DNA from: Furcasterigmium furcatum | Lineage: Eukaryota; Ascomycota; Sordariomycetes; Glomerellales; Plectosphaerellaceae | NCBI GenBank assembly: GCA_001599815.1 | Contig: BCIA01000003.1 | Location: forward strand, 806,001-870,000 | Length of the DNA: 64,000 bases | Reading direction: 5' to 3' | In this document: piece after piece, positions 1 through 11,141 of the stretch | Position numbering within the stretch: the stretch's first letter is position 1 | Layout: every line of letters begins with the position of its first letter | Notes under the pieces: model-generated | The model's database searches: none | What the model saw: the letters and a program-made list of their open reading frames with translations, nothing else | Told to the model about the DNA's origin: nothing | Program-made: the position numbers and the translations under genes

Positions 1-773
1 GAGAAGGCGCAGTTGCTTTCGTGAGGAATCCGTAGTGTGACTCGAATGGCATCCAGTACTATAAAGAGAGCCAATCTATGGTAATTTAGACAGTCACTGA
101 AACATTTTCAGCAGGTTGACGGTAACCAAAAAGTAACCCTCATGTTTCCCCATATTTCCCCCATATTTCCCCAGATAAATGAGGCTACCTAGTGGAGGGA
201 GGGAGGGCCTTCCCCATGATCCTGTGATGCCATCGTCGTGGCTCCACGGCGAAACGCCGTCCAGTTAACCCCACGGGGTTTTCGGATTGCAGGCGATCCG
301 GCGAAAGCCCGAGCCGCGGGAAGCGTCTTGTATAGTATTCCATGGTCACATGCTATGCCAAGAGATGGGCCAAGTGGGCGTTTCCGCAGATTAGCGCCCT
401 CATCGTCTGGCGACAAGTCTTACCATTGCTCGGTGTGCTGCTATCAATTCCTGACAAGTCGCTTAGTCAAGCCTGTTTTGAGGAGGTCGGTTGAGGATAA
501 TGACATGCACAATGGTTCCGCAATCGAAAGGTACTTGGAACACATACTCGGGCTGTGTCGCGTTAGATGTGAGCACGCAGCATTGGTCTCAGGAGGGTCC
601 CGTTGGCTAAAAAGGCTAGGCTTTCACTGCCTGGTGCCAAACCTTTCCGGGATAACCCATCAAGCCAGTCGGCATTTCGGTCTTTCGTGGGCGAATCGCC
701 GGGACCACCTGTTCAAATTCGGAGCTCTCCCCGCCGTGACTCTTGCCGACCGACACACGGAGGCCCATCGAAA
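1..773. other. Left-edge region without a supported gene
   Basis: I see no supported coding region here. The only notable feature is a short near-repeat of CCCATATTTCCCC around 148-174. The stretch from about 600 to 773 is open in the frame of the downstream zinc-cluster exon but has no ATG before 774, so it is probably promoter and leader of the regulator gene, possibly including an unrecognised first exon. Confidence 0.5.
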
Positions 774-3151
774 ATGCTCGCGTGTACACTCTGTCACAAT
801 CGGAAGGTCAGTGCGCATATCCAAAGAGCTCGGTCTGGATGATCAAGCCTTGTTGGGTCCATTCTCCGGTTCTAGCAGACTTGGTCCCAAGACGGGCTAA
901 CTCTGTACAGGTCCGCTGTGAAGTGGACGTCGATTCCAACACTTGCATAACATGCAAGGCTGCGGGAGTCGAGTGCATGTGGGCATCCCAGGTCATACTT
1001 CGTCCGGCGTAGGCTGACCTGACCCTCCAGTCCACGCACCAGAAAGCGTCGTCGTGTGGGAGCTGCTCCCACTGACCAATTGCCCGACCACAATGGAAGC
1101 CACAATCAGCACAGTCAAGGCGTCTGGCAGTCGTCTAGGGCAGGCATGGTAGTGCCGACGGAGCATGCCTCATATCAGACCCCATCTACGGTGAGTCCCG
1201 CATGATTTTGCAATCTCGAGCATGACCTACCTCAGCCACAACATGGGTCGCAAAGCAGCATGCCCTTCGTCAGATGTCCTCTCGCCTTGCGTGAAGACTT
1301 CACGTCTGCTTGGCCTTCTAATGCGGCATGACAACTCCATCATCTTTGATGTAGCATGTCTGACGCACAATTGTTGGTCTGACCTATGTGAACCTGACAC
1401 ATAGCGTCACACTGGTCCTATTTGTTCCCGCTCACAAAACTTTCCCAAATGATGAACCAATACTGACATGCAACCGCAAGGATCAAGCGACCACCTACAT
1501 AGGCAGAGGCCACTACGTCGCAGACGACGATGAGATAGATGAGGCGAGTGCTCGTGCATTCGAACCGGCAAAGGTAGGCCCTCATGCAAGCACTCAAAAG
1601 GAAACCATGGTTCTATGGAAAGCTTTCGACATACCTCCGCACGCAGCGCGTCAAAGCCTACTCAGTGCTTTTCTGGACTATTGCAACATATGGACGCCTG
1701 TTCTTGAACCAAAAGATGTTCAAGAGCTTTCGTGTTTCGACCAAGAGAAGACTTCAATGCTCCTGGCACAATCGTTATGGCTGGCCGGCAGTCGAGTCAC
1801 GAATGCCCCTTCCGTGGTCGCTTTTGCATCATCGGACGACTTCTATCACAGGGCCAAAGCAGTTTTCTGGTCTGGGCTAGAGACGGATGGGCTGTCTGCC
1901 ATCAAAGCCTCACTGATGCTTCAATGGTACAACCCGCAGGCCCCTGAGCATATTTCATTCGACAATAGTGGTTTCTGGCTCAAGCTTGGGGTTGGAATCG
2001 CCCATCAGATCGGCCTGCACAAGGAATCTCCCCCAGGACCGTCTAAAGCAATTCGACGGAGGCTGTGGTGGAGTTTGGTGGTATGTAAAATGTCTGATTT
2101 TATTTTTGGCAATTTTGCAACATGTTGCGTTGCAATTCGATCAGACTTGCATCATACATGTTGCGTAAGTTCATGTTGAATGACAATTACACAGGTTCGA
2201 GACTCCTTGATCTCCGTCGCGCATGGCAGACCAAGAGTCATCAATCTCGATGACAGCGATGTCCAGGCCCCGATACCAGGCGACTTCCCAGATTCCCATT
2301 CCGCGTTTCAGCTATTCTCGGCCTGGGTGGAGATCTGCCAAATACTTGGAGATATCTCAACTTGCTGCATCAGACGGCACATGTCACGGACAAAAAGGCT
2401 CTATATCGTGAACTCGTTGTGCCGCTGGACAACAATTCTACCACAAGAGCTCTGGGTTGCGCCCAACAACCAGCCACAGCAGATTTATTTTGCAAACAGT
2501 CACAACCTGCCGGCACGCCAGCTATATCTTCCGTACTTCACTAGCTTGATAGTGCTTTCCCGAATGCAGCACTCAGCAGGATCCCTATCGCTGACTGCGA
2601 CGTTGGCCGCATCGTTTGTTGCCCGCATTTTTGAGGATTTCCTGGCCAGAGACGAGATCAAGATCTTGGCACCGATCAGCACTCGGTATTGCCTCATCTC
2701 AAGCATGGCGCTGGTCTCGATCATGCCTAATGAGCGATTGTGGGATGCTGCGCAGCCGGATCTGGAGACACTCCAACTTTCACTCATGGAACTCTCGAAG
2801 CGTTGGCGGTCAGCAATCGGGGCTTCCAGAGCTCTCCAAATTGCCATTAGGAAAAGGCGACAACGTACCTGCAGCTCTACGACTGAATTACGAATGGACG
2901 ATCAGAATTCCCTGGAATACTTCAAGATGATAGACCTTGATTATTGCCGCATCTGGAGCACTCTCAGCCAGGAGCTGTCCTCAACCCCGCTGGCTACCCA
3001 GGAGCAAATGTCAGTGCCAATACAACCCACCAACAACGCGGGAGAGCCCGGTCAGTTCATGGATCCAGTGGAAGCGTTGGACATGAGCACGATTCAATTC
3101 GAGCATGTGGAGAATTGGATTCTCAATGATGAGTTTTTGTTCGAGCCTTAG
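774..3151 (+). CDS. Zn2Cys6 transcription factor (gene model incomplete or decayed)
   Basis: Probable nuclear regulator with a binuclear zinc cluster and a fungal-specific (MHR) domain. The first exon, 774-806, encodes ACTLCHNRK. After an intron at 807-910 the next exon continues RCEVDVDSNTC...C, giving a complete C-x2-C-x6-C-x8-C-x2-C-x6-C cluster. A basic KRRR stretch follows near 1044. The middle-homology part lies in about 1481-2080 and 2195-3151, joined by a clear intron at 2081-2194 (WWSLV|VRDSL). A donor GTGAGT at 1191 and an acceptor at 1480 are in phase. The join between roughly 992 and 1044 does not work: no intron of normal length restores the frame, and only a 34-bp intron (1009-1042) would. 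The 3' end converges on the isomerase gene 27 bp away. Either a very short intron, an error or early decay explains the gap. The family call is firm; the exact protein is not. Confidence 0.7.
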
Positions 3152-3178
3152 ATTGCTTTTCACTCCACTGTCGTCCGG

Positions 3179-4046
3179 TCACAGCTTGTGTTTCTTCTGC
3201 CCTTTCCTCAGTTTCTCGAACTCCTTCTGCGGAATCCCTTGGACATTTCTCTCCAGAGCTCCGAACACTTCATCCACATTCTGAGCGTCCAGCTCCCGTC
3301 TGGATCGTTGTCTGATCATCTTCTTGATCTGCAACATGCTTGAGGCATTCAGACCATCGTGGAACCTTTCCTTGACCTCCTGAAGCACCACATTCCGGAA
3401 GGACTCTGCGGCGCAATCGAATATCCGGTTGACGAAACCCGTCTCAAGTAGCTGTTTGCTGGAGATTCGCTTCCCCGTAATCAGGGCTTCATTCGCTTTA
3501 GAGATTCCCATGCGCTCCGCGAAAGCTATCGACGAGACTCCTTCGCTGATTAGGCCCAAGCTAGCGAACGGTGTCAAGAGATATGTTCCCGGCACACAAT
3601 AAATAAAATCGGCGAAAGCAATCAGCGCAGCAGTCATACCAACCACAGGGCCGTTGAGAGCCACCACCAAGATCTTCGGGTGTGTATAAAACGCTCGCGC
3701 AAGATTCATGTTGCTGGCTACCGTGACGGTCAAGTGATGCCGATACGAGTCTGTGCCCTCAGGGACCTGCCTAGAGACCGACACATCCGCGCCGCTGCTT
3801 AAATATGTCAGCATCAGACTCGCAGAAAGATCGAGAAGCTCCTCACGCTGAAAAGAATCTCCCATTGCCGGTCAACACAGTCGTTACGACTTCATCATGC
3901 TCGGCGACCTCTTGAAGTATTCGCGCGAGCTGGTAGAACTCATCTTTGGTCAGAGCGTTCAGCTTGTTGGGTTTGTTGAGCACTATGACCGCGATGGGGC
4001 CGCTGTACTCAACCTCGATCACCGCACTGTTGCTGTTGACCGACAT
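3179..4046 (-). CDS. Peroxisomal enoyl-CoA hydratase/isomerase family protein (Eci1/Dci1-like)
   Basis: Two exons (4046-3847 and 3794-3179, intron 52 bp, phase 2) give 271 residues, the usual size for a monofunctional crotonase-fold enzyme. The N-terminal half has the crotonase pattern IAVIVLNKPNKLNAL and, across the splice, FFSAGAD, the A-(G/A)-D oxyanion-hole segment. A second oxyanion segment is ALNGPVVG. The C-terminus is KKHKL; HKL is a peroxisomal targeting signal of the type found on yeast Dci1/Eci1 proteins. The enzyme most likely isomerises delta3- to delta2-enoyl-CoA during beta-oxidation of unsaturated acyl chains, although hydratase activity is possible. It is transcribed away from an acyl-CoA synthetase that also ends in a PTS1-like tripeptide. 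An upstream in-frame ATG at 4112 exists, but the 4046 start fits the family length better. Confidence 0.85.
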
Positions 4047-4646
4047 TGTTGCGATTTTGTGTGAAGACGACTGACTATCCGAACAAACGCTCAGATTCGG
4101 GTGTTGTGCCACGAGCTAAATTTGTCGGAAGCTAGGTAGTATACGAAAAGCCAAGGAGGAAAGCTCCAACCCTCCCAAAACTGCAGCAATAAATACCCCG
4201 GCTATCGAGCGAATCGCCGACGGTCCGAAAGGGATAAGCCCGCGGGACAATTGTCCCATCGCTGCGCCAGTCAAAGCATCATCGACAAACCATTTCGCCG
4301 AGACACCACTTGAACAACCGGGTAATGCGCTGAAGGCGTGGAGTCAGCCATAACGCCGAATTACAGAAATACGTAGACCCCGTCGGCGTTTCGGTCACAG
4401 CCCCGCATTATCGGCACTGCCGCCGATCCGGGGAAATGTGGGCGAGCTTCGGCGTTTCGGCAACAGCCCCGCATCATCGGCACTGCCCAACGCCGGACCG
4501 GGGAAACGTGGACGATGCAGGCAGATGCTATCGCAAGGGAAAGGCACCGTAATAATGGTCGATATCAAGAACGAAGATGTGTTCGTCTTCTCTTGTACCA
4601 AAGAATCACCAACGTGGCCACACACCACAAGATTAATCATCTCAAT
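4047..4646. promoter_or_regulatory. Divergent promoter between isomerase and acyl-CoA synthetase genes
   Basis: This 600-bp region is the shared 5' flank of two divergent genes whose products both carry peroxisomal signals. It is rich in CGG/CCG triplets, the half-sites favoured by Zn2Cys6 regulators, and holds an imperfect tandem repeat (listed separately). A Zn2Cys6 gene lies next to the isomerase and is a natural candidate regulator. The binding role is inferred. Confidence 0.55.
4383..4513 (+). repeat. Two-copy imperfect tandem repeat (about 62 and 65 bp) in a divergent promoter
   Basis: Copy 1 (about 4383-4444) and copy 2 (about 4449-4513) both run TCGGCGTTTCGG...ACAGCCCCGCAT.ATCGGCACTGCC...CCGGGGAAA.GTGG.CGA. 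They differ by a few substitutions and a 3-bp indel in the middle. Each copy contains several CGG/CCG triplets. The duplication is seen directly; any role as a doubled operator is inference. Confidence 0.85.
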
Positions 4647-6481
4647 ATGGTTGTGACTACCAGCGCCATCGCCGACATGCCTGCGAACATCGACCGCACG
4701 CAGTCCGTGCCATCGCACGAAGGTCCAAACGTGTTGCCCAATACCCCACTGTTCAGCAGACTGCTGCGGCACGCGCATCGGCACCGTATTGCCATCAAGG
4801 ACAAGGAGCTCGGCGTCTCCAGGACGTACGGGGAGCTGCTCGATGCGATGCTGGGATTCAGGGAGGCGGTCCGGGCAGCTTTGCCCTCGATGGCGAAGCG
4901 CCGGCTGAGCCGCGGCGAAGAAGTTTATGTCGGCGTACTGGCCGGGGGTGGCTACGAGTTCACGGTCGCCGTGCTGGCGGTGCTGGCGCTGGGGGCAGCG
5001 GTGGTGCCGATTTGTGCGTATATTCCACCATGTGACTTACTGACTGATTGCGGGCTGACTGACTGATCGCTTATATCCAGTCCCCGCGGCGCCCGTAGAC
5101 GAGATTGTCTACTACGCCACTAAGTCACAGCAGGTGGCCATCCTGTCCAGCTCAGCGACGACGCAACTCGCGCAGGACGTGGCGCAGCGCTGTGGGATCG
5201 CACAGCTCAGCATTTTGCCTAACCTACCTCGCACGACCCGCTTAAAGCCACTCGACATGTCGTTGTCGTCGAACTTGCCACAGGACCCCAGCGCGCCCGG
5301 CGTGGTGATCTTCACTTCCGGCACAACCGGCAAGCCCAAGGGTGTAGTCCTGCGACAGACCTACACGCACGAGGGCGCGATCGCCATCGGCGACAGCTAC
5401 GACATCACGCACACAGACGTGCTCCTACACACGCTGCCCGTGCATCATACAACCGGCCTAGGTACTTCATTCTTCCCCTTTCTCAACGCGGGGGCCTGCA
5501 TCGAGTTCCACGGCAAGTTCGACGCAGGATCCGTGCTGCAGCGCTGGCTCCAAGGCGGCCTGACGATTTTCTCCGCCGTGCCCACCATCTACATGCGCCT
5601 GAAGTGGTTCATTGAGCAGCTGCCACCCCAGGAGCAGATCCTTTACAAGCAGTCCGCCGGCAAGTTCCGTGCGTTCCTGTGTGGATCCAGCGCTCTGCAG
5701 GAGAACGTGCAGGACTTCTGGACCGCCACGAGGGGCCAGCCCATCTTCATCCGCTACGGTGCCACCGAGATTCCTGGCTGTCTGCGCACATCTCCCCAGG
5801 TTCAGGGCATTCCCAAAGGGAGCGTGGGCCAGCCTCTGCCCGGCGTAGAGCTCAAGATTTCGCCTGGGGGTGAGCTGTTGGTCAAGACGCCGAATATGTT
5901 TGCGAAGTAAGTATTCTGTCTCGCGAGTTCTGTTGATCGGCGTCTTAATTGTCCTCATGGCTGACGAGTAACCAAGGTACCTCATGGACCCGGAGGCAAC
6001 GAAGAACGCCCACGATGCCGAGGGCTGGTACAAGACCGGTGACATCGCACGGCGTGAGGGGAGCTTCTACTTTATCGTGGGCCGCGCGTCAGTCGACATT
6101 ATCAAGTCCGGTGGCTACAAAATCTCGGCGCTAGACGTTGAGCGCGCGTGCCTGACGCTGCCGTACGTGAACGAGGCGATGGTAGTGGGCATCGAGGACG
6201 AGGAGTTTGGGCAGCGTGTTGGCGCAGTGCTGGCTGTGAAGAATGCGTCGCATGTCACCCTAGCAAAGGTCAGAAGTACGCTGAGCGGCCAGCTGGCCGG
6301 GTATAAGCTGCCGACTGTGTTGAGGGTACTGGAGGGGGAGATCCCGAAGGGTGCCACGGGGAAGGTACAGAAGAAGATCCTGGGACCGAAGCTGATTCCA
6401 AGTCCCGGATACGAGGAGATAGCCGAGGTGCAGGTGTGGAAGAAGTCGAAGGAGACGGAATTGGTACAGGCGAGACTGTAA
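4647..6481 (+). CDS. AMP-forming acyl-CoA synthetase, malonyl-CoA synthetase-like, peroxisomal
   Basis: Three exons (4647-5013, 5081-5906, 5977-6481; introns 67 and 70 bp) encode 565 residues of the ANL adenylate-forming superfamily. Visible motifs in order: the phosphate-binding loop FTSGTTGKPKG at about 200-210; LPVHHTTGLG, which resembles the HH motif of ACSF3/malonyl-CoA synthetases; RYGATE at about 347; the TGD hinge at about 421-423; and IPKGATGKV with the catalytic lysine at about 527. The final three residues, ARL, match the PTS1 consensus, so peroxisomal import is likely. The enzyme would activate a carboxylic acid (possibly malonate or another short or branched acid) to its CoA thioester. 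It is divergent from the peroxisomal isomerase-like gene, suggesting co-regulation. Start ATG 4647 was chosen as the first ATG after in-frame non-family sequence; an ATG at 4677 is also possible. Confidence 0.85.
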
Positions 6482-7014
6482 ATTATGATTGCACTCGACT
6501 GGGTCTCTATTTCAGGTCTGCATTATAGTATCAGGTGTATGTACAGGCTGCAGGTACCGAAATCGGACAAAGCTGGCGAGATCTGTCTGCCTCACCACCC
6601 ATCAATGGTGCGGCAAGCTGACAGGGGCAAGTCACACCCGCCCGGCCCTGGCCGCGATGTGGTTGCCGGGCAATCAAGGTCAGGAGGAACCATGAACATG
6701 AGTTTTTCTTAGAAGTGCACTTTCTTTGGCAGGGCCTAGCATCGGCGGCAGCACCTCGTCTATTTCTCCATGGTAGTAAATTCAATGCTACGCGACACCG
6801 AGTTATATGGTTTGAATCTGCCCAGAAAAACGGAGATGGACAGTGATAAACGAGTGGATTTCATACTATCTTGACTCTTGAAGAGAAATGCTACCATAAT
6901 CTCCTCAAATCAGAATAGCGTTGCCCGCCGTAGTAACGGTAACTGGTGATAACACCTAACGAGGTGCCGGATTTCTTGGCCCTGTTCCGTGCCTCGTCAG
7001 GGGAAGGCAAAATC
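6482..7014. other. Intergenic region, no gene seen
   Basis: Convergent 3' flanks of the acyl-CoA synthetase and the small secreted protein gene. Only short frames without family features are present. I see no RNA gene or repeat here. Confidence 0.6.
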
Positions 7015-7686
7015 TCAGGGGTTAGACGGCTGGGTCGACTTGAGCGTCAAGGGCACTGCACCAGTCGAGGTGTCGGTCTGGTTCCACACCAACGTGTAGA
7101 CGCCTTCAATCTCCGTGGGAATAGCACTCCACGAGGACAGGAAAGAACCATCCGATGGGAACAGGAAGGCTACGGTGCCGTAGAAGCCGAAGCCACTGCT
7201 CACTCGCCCGTCGGTGTTGTTAGATTGCACAAGTAGGACTTCGCGGGATGAAGAGACCGAGTCAGGAACGGCAAAGTTTAGATCGGTCCAGGTAGGACTG
7301 TCTCCGTTGGCTGCGGTTGTGTTCGGCGAGCCGTGCCAAGTGCCATCGCTGTCGGCGGTGACTATGCTCGTCAGTTTGGCAACATTCTCGGGGGACAGGG
7401 TGGGGTCTTAAAAACGTACAAACAACGGGAGCGGCCTCAGTGTTTTTGAGAGACCCGGCATCTCCGATGTAGACGTTGTCTATGTGATGAACGCATTAGC
7501 TCTGCAGATCAAGGACAATCGATGTATCAGGTGAAGATGCTTACCTCCTGTCGAAACCAGGGGCAATCCCCCAATGTTCTCGCCGTAAGCGTAGAGCTGG
7601 AAGGAAGAAGTGTCCTGGCGCTTGTGGAACTGGGCCGCAGAGGCCGCTGCGGCAAATGGGAGGAGCATAGAGCCGGAGAGGTGCAT
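7015..7686 (-). CDS. Small secreted protein of unknown function
   Basis: Three exons rebuild a continuous 182-residue protein: 7686-7545, 7479-7420 and 7361-7015, with introns of 65 and 58 bp. The second intron has a CTGAC branch site. Residues 1-20 form a signal peptide (MHLSGSMLLPFAAAASAAQ), followed by a possible Kex2-type basic site (HKR). The mature part contains SSFQLYAYGE, GGLPL, VYIGDAG, TWHGSPN and a C-terminal FYGTVAFLFPSDG...WNQT...LTLKS. This layout resembles a family of hypothetical secreted proteins common in plant-associated ascomycetes that I recognise only by pattern. There are several N-glycosylation sequons and no membrane anchor. No enzymatic motif is visible, so no function is proposed. 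Secretion is well supported; a role in cell wall or host contact is speculation. Confidence 0.75.
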
Positions 7687-9395
7687 TGTCTCGGTTTCTG
7701 ATGGCAGATATGAACAGCTAAGGAGCGTAAGCAGTTTGTGCAGAGGTAGCTTGATCCTAAAGAACGAGGGGAAGCTGGAGTGCAACCAGAACAACATTGA
7801 TGGATGTCAAGTTTGGTTTATATCAAAAACAGCTCCACGACTGCGACTATCAGAGGCCACCCAGGGGCCAAAAATAAAAATACAGTCGTCATAGCCTCGG
7901 AAGACGCTGTGGCTGACATGGACCAACCCTTCCGGCATTGATGCTGGCAGAGTCGGCATGATTGACTCGACCAAATTAGGCCAGGGGAGAATGCCTCGTT
8001 TGGCGGACTCAGGGGCTGAAAGGGAACGCGCGTAGACCTCCCGCTGGACTTGCGGCACTGCATTGCGCACAACATCGGACCCTTGCCTATAGCCTCATCC
8101 CTATCGTGCAAAGCCACGATTCTGAGCGCGTCGTCATTGGGAATCCATGTCCCCTTCGGTCAAGCAAACACCATCTTTCTGGAAGGCTACTTGCAAGGAT
8201 GTCCACGTCAGCGGAATGTGGGCGGTAAGTCGCGTTGGGAAACACAACGTAACGGCCGGCTCAGATATGCCGTTGTGGACGGAGCGCCAAGCCCGCTTTG
8301 GTCAAAGCGCCGGAGTATTGCGCGGCGCGGCAGTGAGCGGAGGCAGGGATTATCCTATTCTCCGAGCCCTGTTAGATCTATTCACGAATCCGAGGCATAT
8401 CGATAAGGCAGAGTCAATGATCTCCCCCTGCCGAGATGCCCCGGCCGGCCCCTGTCGTTTTGCCGAACTATAACCCCGAATCGGCCCCCCGATTTGTCCG
8501 CTGAAGAACCCCAGCACAAGCCCCCCTTGTTGAGACGAACAAGTCTCCGGGAGGGAGCCAGGAAGACGCGTCTGATTTGATGAGACGTCTTCTCCGAAAC
8601 GTCCCCTGGATGGCAAATGCCTTACCCACATCGATGTTTGGCAGCTCATGAGACGGACTAAGCATTCTAGGAGCTAACTCCGCGATAGCATACTCGGTAT
8701 AGGTGGGACACCACAATAAAGCCGCATTTGGGGAATGCTGCCTACCTACGTAATGTTCGAACCCCTATCACGGGCCTCCTCTCCTACTTTGGGCCTTCTC
8801 TCGCGGGGGAGACGTAACCCCTAGCTTATTCAGGAACTTTGAATATGGCATGAGATGTCCTGTGTAGTTAGATGACGAGTTCTTGACCCATGGAGAGATC
8901 CGTGCACGGTATCTGCGCCCCTTAGCATCTACTCTTATGCTGCTCATGGCAAGTGCCGCTGCTCGGCTTGGAGGCTCAAAATAGCGTTAACGTTCCTGAA
9001 AGGCATTTCATCGCGACTGTAAGGGGGTCCCAGTTGAACAGAGTCTGCGGGTATAGCGGCAAGCATTGCGTAGCTACTGACATCAACCTTGTCGTGAATT
9101 CAGACTCGAATGGAGAGGCCGTGGGAGGCCCATGATACTCTGTGAAAACAACGGGGCTCGGGTACCATCCAGGGAGAATTGTTCGGAGTACAAAATACAC
9201 GGACATTCAGTAATAGATCTCCGACTTTTGGCCAGCATCACTCAAGCTCCCATTTCACTCTTTCAGTCTGCCTGCCTCTGAGGATCGAGGGTTGCATTAT
9301 CAGTCAACCACTCACTTTACCGTTCGCCATCTCACTTTTCTCTCAATCTGTTACAACCTGTCGATTTGCGTATCTTGCCTCGATTCCCCCTCATT
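7687..9395. other. Divergent intergenic region upstream of the secreted protein and laccase
   Basis: About 1.7 kb with no convincing gene. Frames of up to about 118 codons exist but show no signal peptide, domain or splice continuity. The last 150 bp before the laccase start are strongly CT-rich (for example CTCTTTCAGTCTGCCTGCCT near 9258), as expected for a fungal transcription start region. Confidence 0.55.
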
Positions 9396-11141
9396 ATGAG
9401 TCTCTCACTCTTCTTCCGCTCTCTCTTGATCGGGAGCGCTCTCGCCGCTCCCGGTGCCGTAATCGGGCGTCGAGACGCCTGCTCCGGCAATACTGCCGAC
9501 ACAAGGACTGAGTGGTGTGACTACTCCATCAGCACGGACTACTGGACCGAGCCTGTCGACACTGGCGTTACCCGCGAGTACTGGCTCGATCTCACAGACG
9601 TCACCGTATCCCCCGATGGCGTTAGCCGCAGCGCAATGGCCGTCAATGGCTCCATTCCTGGCCCTACAATCTTTGCGGACTGGGGTGACACAGTCACCGT
9701 TCACGTCACGAATTCTCTGACTACTTCGCTCAACGGAACCAGCCTCCACTTCCACGGAATTCGTCAGAACTACACCAACCAGGCCGACGGTGTCGCTTCG
9801 GTAACCCAGTGCCCTGTTGCACCGGGCGAGAGCATCACGTACACCTGGAAAGCCACCCAGTACGGTTCCAGTTGGTACCACTCTCACTTTGCCCTCCAGG
9901 CCTACCAGGGCATCTTTGGAGGCATTGTCATCAACGGCCCTGCTTCTGCAAACTACGACGAGGACCTTGGCATGGTTTTCCTGAACGACTGGGACCACCA
10001 GACCGTTGACGAGCTCTACGCTACCGCCCAGACCAGGGGCCCTCCCACTCTGGACACCGGCCTCATCAACGGCACCAACGTGTACGGCAGCGATGGCGAC
10101 GACTCCCAGACCGGCTCTCGTCTCACTGTGGGCTTCACTTCCGGAATCTCGTACCGCCTGCGCCTCGTCAACGCCGCTGTTGACACCCACTGGAAGTTCT
10201 CCATTGACAACCACACCATGACGGTCATTTCCGCCGATCTGATCCCCATCGAGCCTTACACCACCACCATGCTTGACATGACCATGGGTAAGTTCCACTC
10301 GCCTGAGGAATAGAGGGCCGTGCTAACGAGTAAGACAGGACAGCGATATGACATTATTGTTACCGCCGATCAGGCCGATACCGCAGACAGCTTCTGGATG
10401 CGTGCCATCCCCCAGTCCGCCTGCTCCGACAACGACAACGTCGACAACATCAAGGGTATCGTCTACTACGGCGACTCTGCCTCCACGCCCAGCACCACTG
10501 GATACAGCTACACCGATAGCTGCGAGGACGAGACTGACAATCTGGTCCCCTACGTGTCCAAGACCGTTGAAACCGCTGACTGGAGCGACCTGGAGGTGGC
10601 AACCGTTGGACGCAACTCCGAGGGTATGTTCAAGTGGTACCTCAACAGCACCAGCTTGCTTGTGGACTGGGCCGACCCGACCCTGGGACAGGTTCTGAGC
10701 GGTGCCACGACCTGGGAGACCGAGAACGCCGTCCTCGAGCTCAGCGAGGCCAACCAGTGGGTGTACCTCGTCGTCCAGACCACTCTCGGTGTGCCTCACC
10801 CCATCCACCTCCACGGGCACGACTTCTTCGTTCTCGCTCAGGGCACGGGCACGTACTCGTCATCCGTCACGCTGAATCTGGACAACCCTCCCCGTCGCGA
10901 CACGGCCCTGCTCCCGGCCTCTGGATACCTGGTCATGGCGTGGGAGACGGACAACCCCGGCGTCTGGCTGATGCACTGCCACATTGGCTGGCACACCGCC
11001 GAGGGCTTCGCCCTGCAGTTCGTCGAGAGGTACAGCGAAATCGCGGGCATCTCGGACGAGACCAGCCTCACCGATACCTGCAACGCCTGGTCGACCTTCC
11101 AGACCGAGAACTCGATTCATCAGGAGGACTCTGGAGTCTAG
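9396..11141 (+). CDS. Secreted laccase (multicopper oxidase)
   Basis: Two exons (9396-10287 and 10339-11141; 51-bp intron) give 564 residues. Residues 1-19 are a signal peptide, followed by an IGRRD propeptide-like site. All four copper-binding segments are present: HFHG (H118), HSH (162-164), HPIHLHGH (from 451) and HCHIGWH (510-516) with the type 1 copper cysteine at 511. The residue ten positions after this cysteine, which lies axial to the T1 copper, is Phe521. The protein ends in DSGV, close to the DSG(L/I/V) tail of ascomycete laccases that plugs the trinuclear site channel. It would oxidise phenols outside the cell with O2 reduced to water, in pigment formation, lignin-derived phenol turnover or detoxification. 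Start 9396 is the ATG that opens the signal peptide; nothing upstream in frame begins with ATG. Confidence 0.93.

Noticed and set aside
148..174. Short CCCATATTTCCCC near-repeat as a microsatellite or origin element
   Set aside because: Only two to three short copies; nothing beyond simple sequence.
8147..8473. 108-codon ATG frame between the secreted protein and laccase genes
   Set aside because: No family features and overlapped by equally long frames in other phases, as expected by chance in GC-rich DNA.
8755..8785. tRNA T-arm-like GTTCGAACCCC sequence
   Set aside because: No D-arm, anticodon arm or acceptor stem could be paired around it.
9405..10298. 297-codon open frame on the minus strand opposite the laccase
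   Set aside because: It is a shadow of GC-rich laccase codons: no ATG-domain structure, no family features, and the sense strand has all copper motifs.
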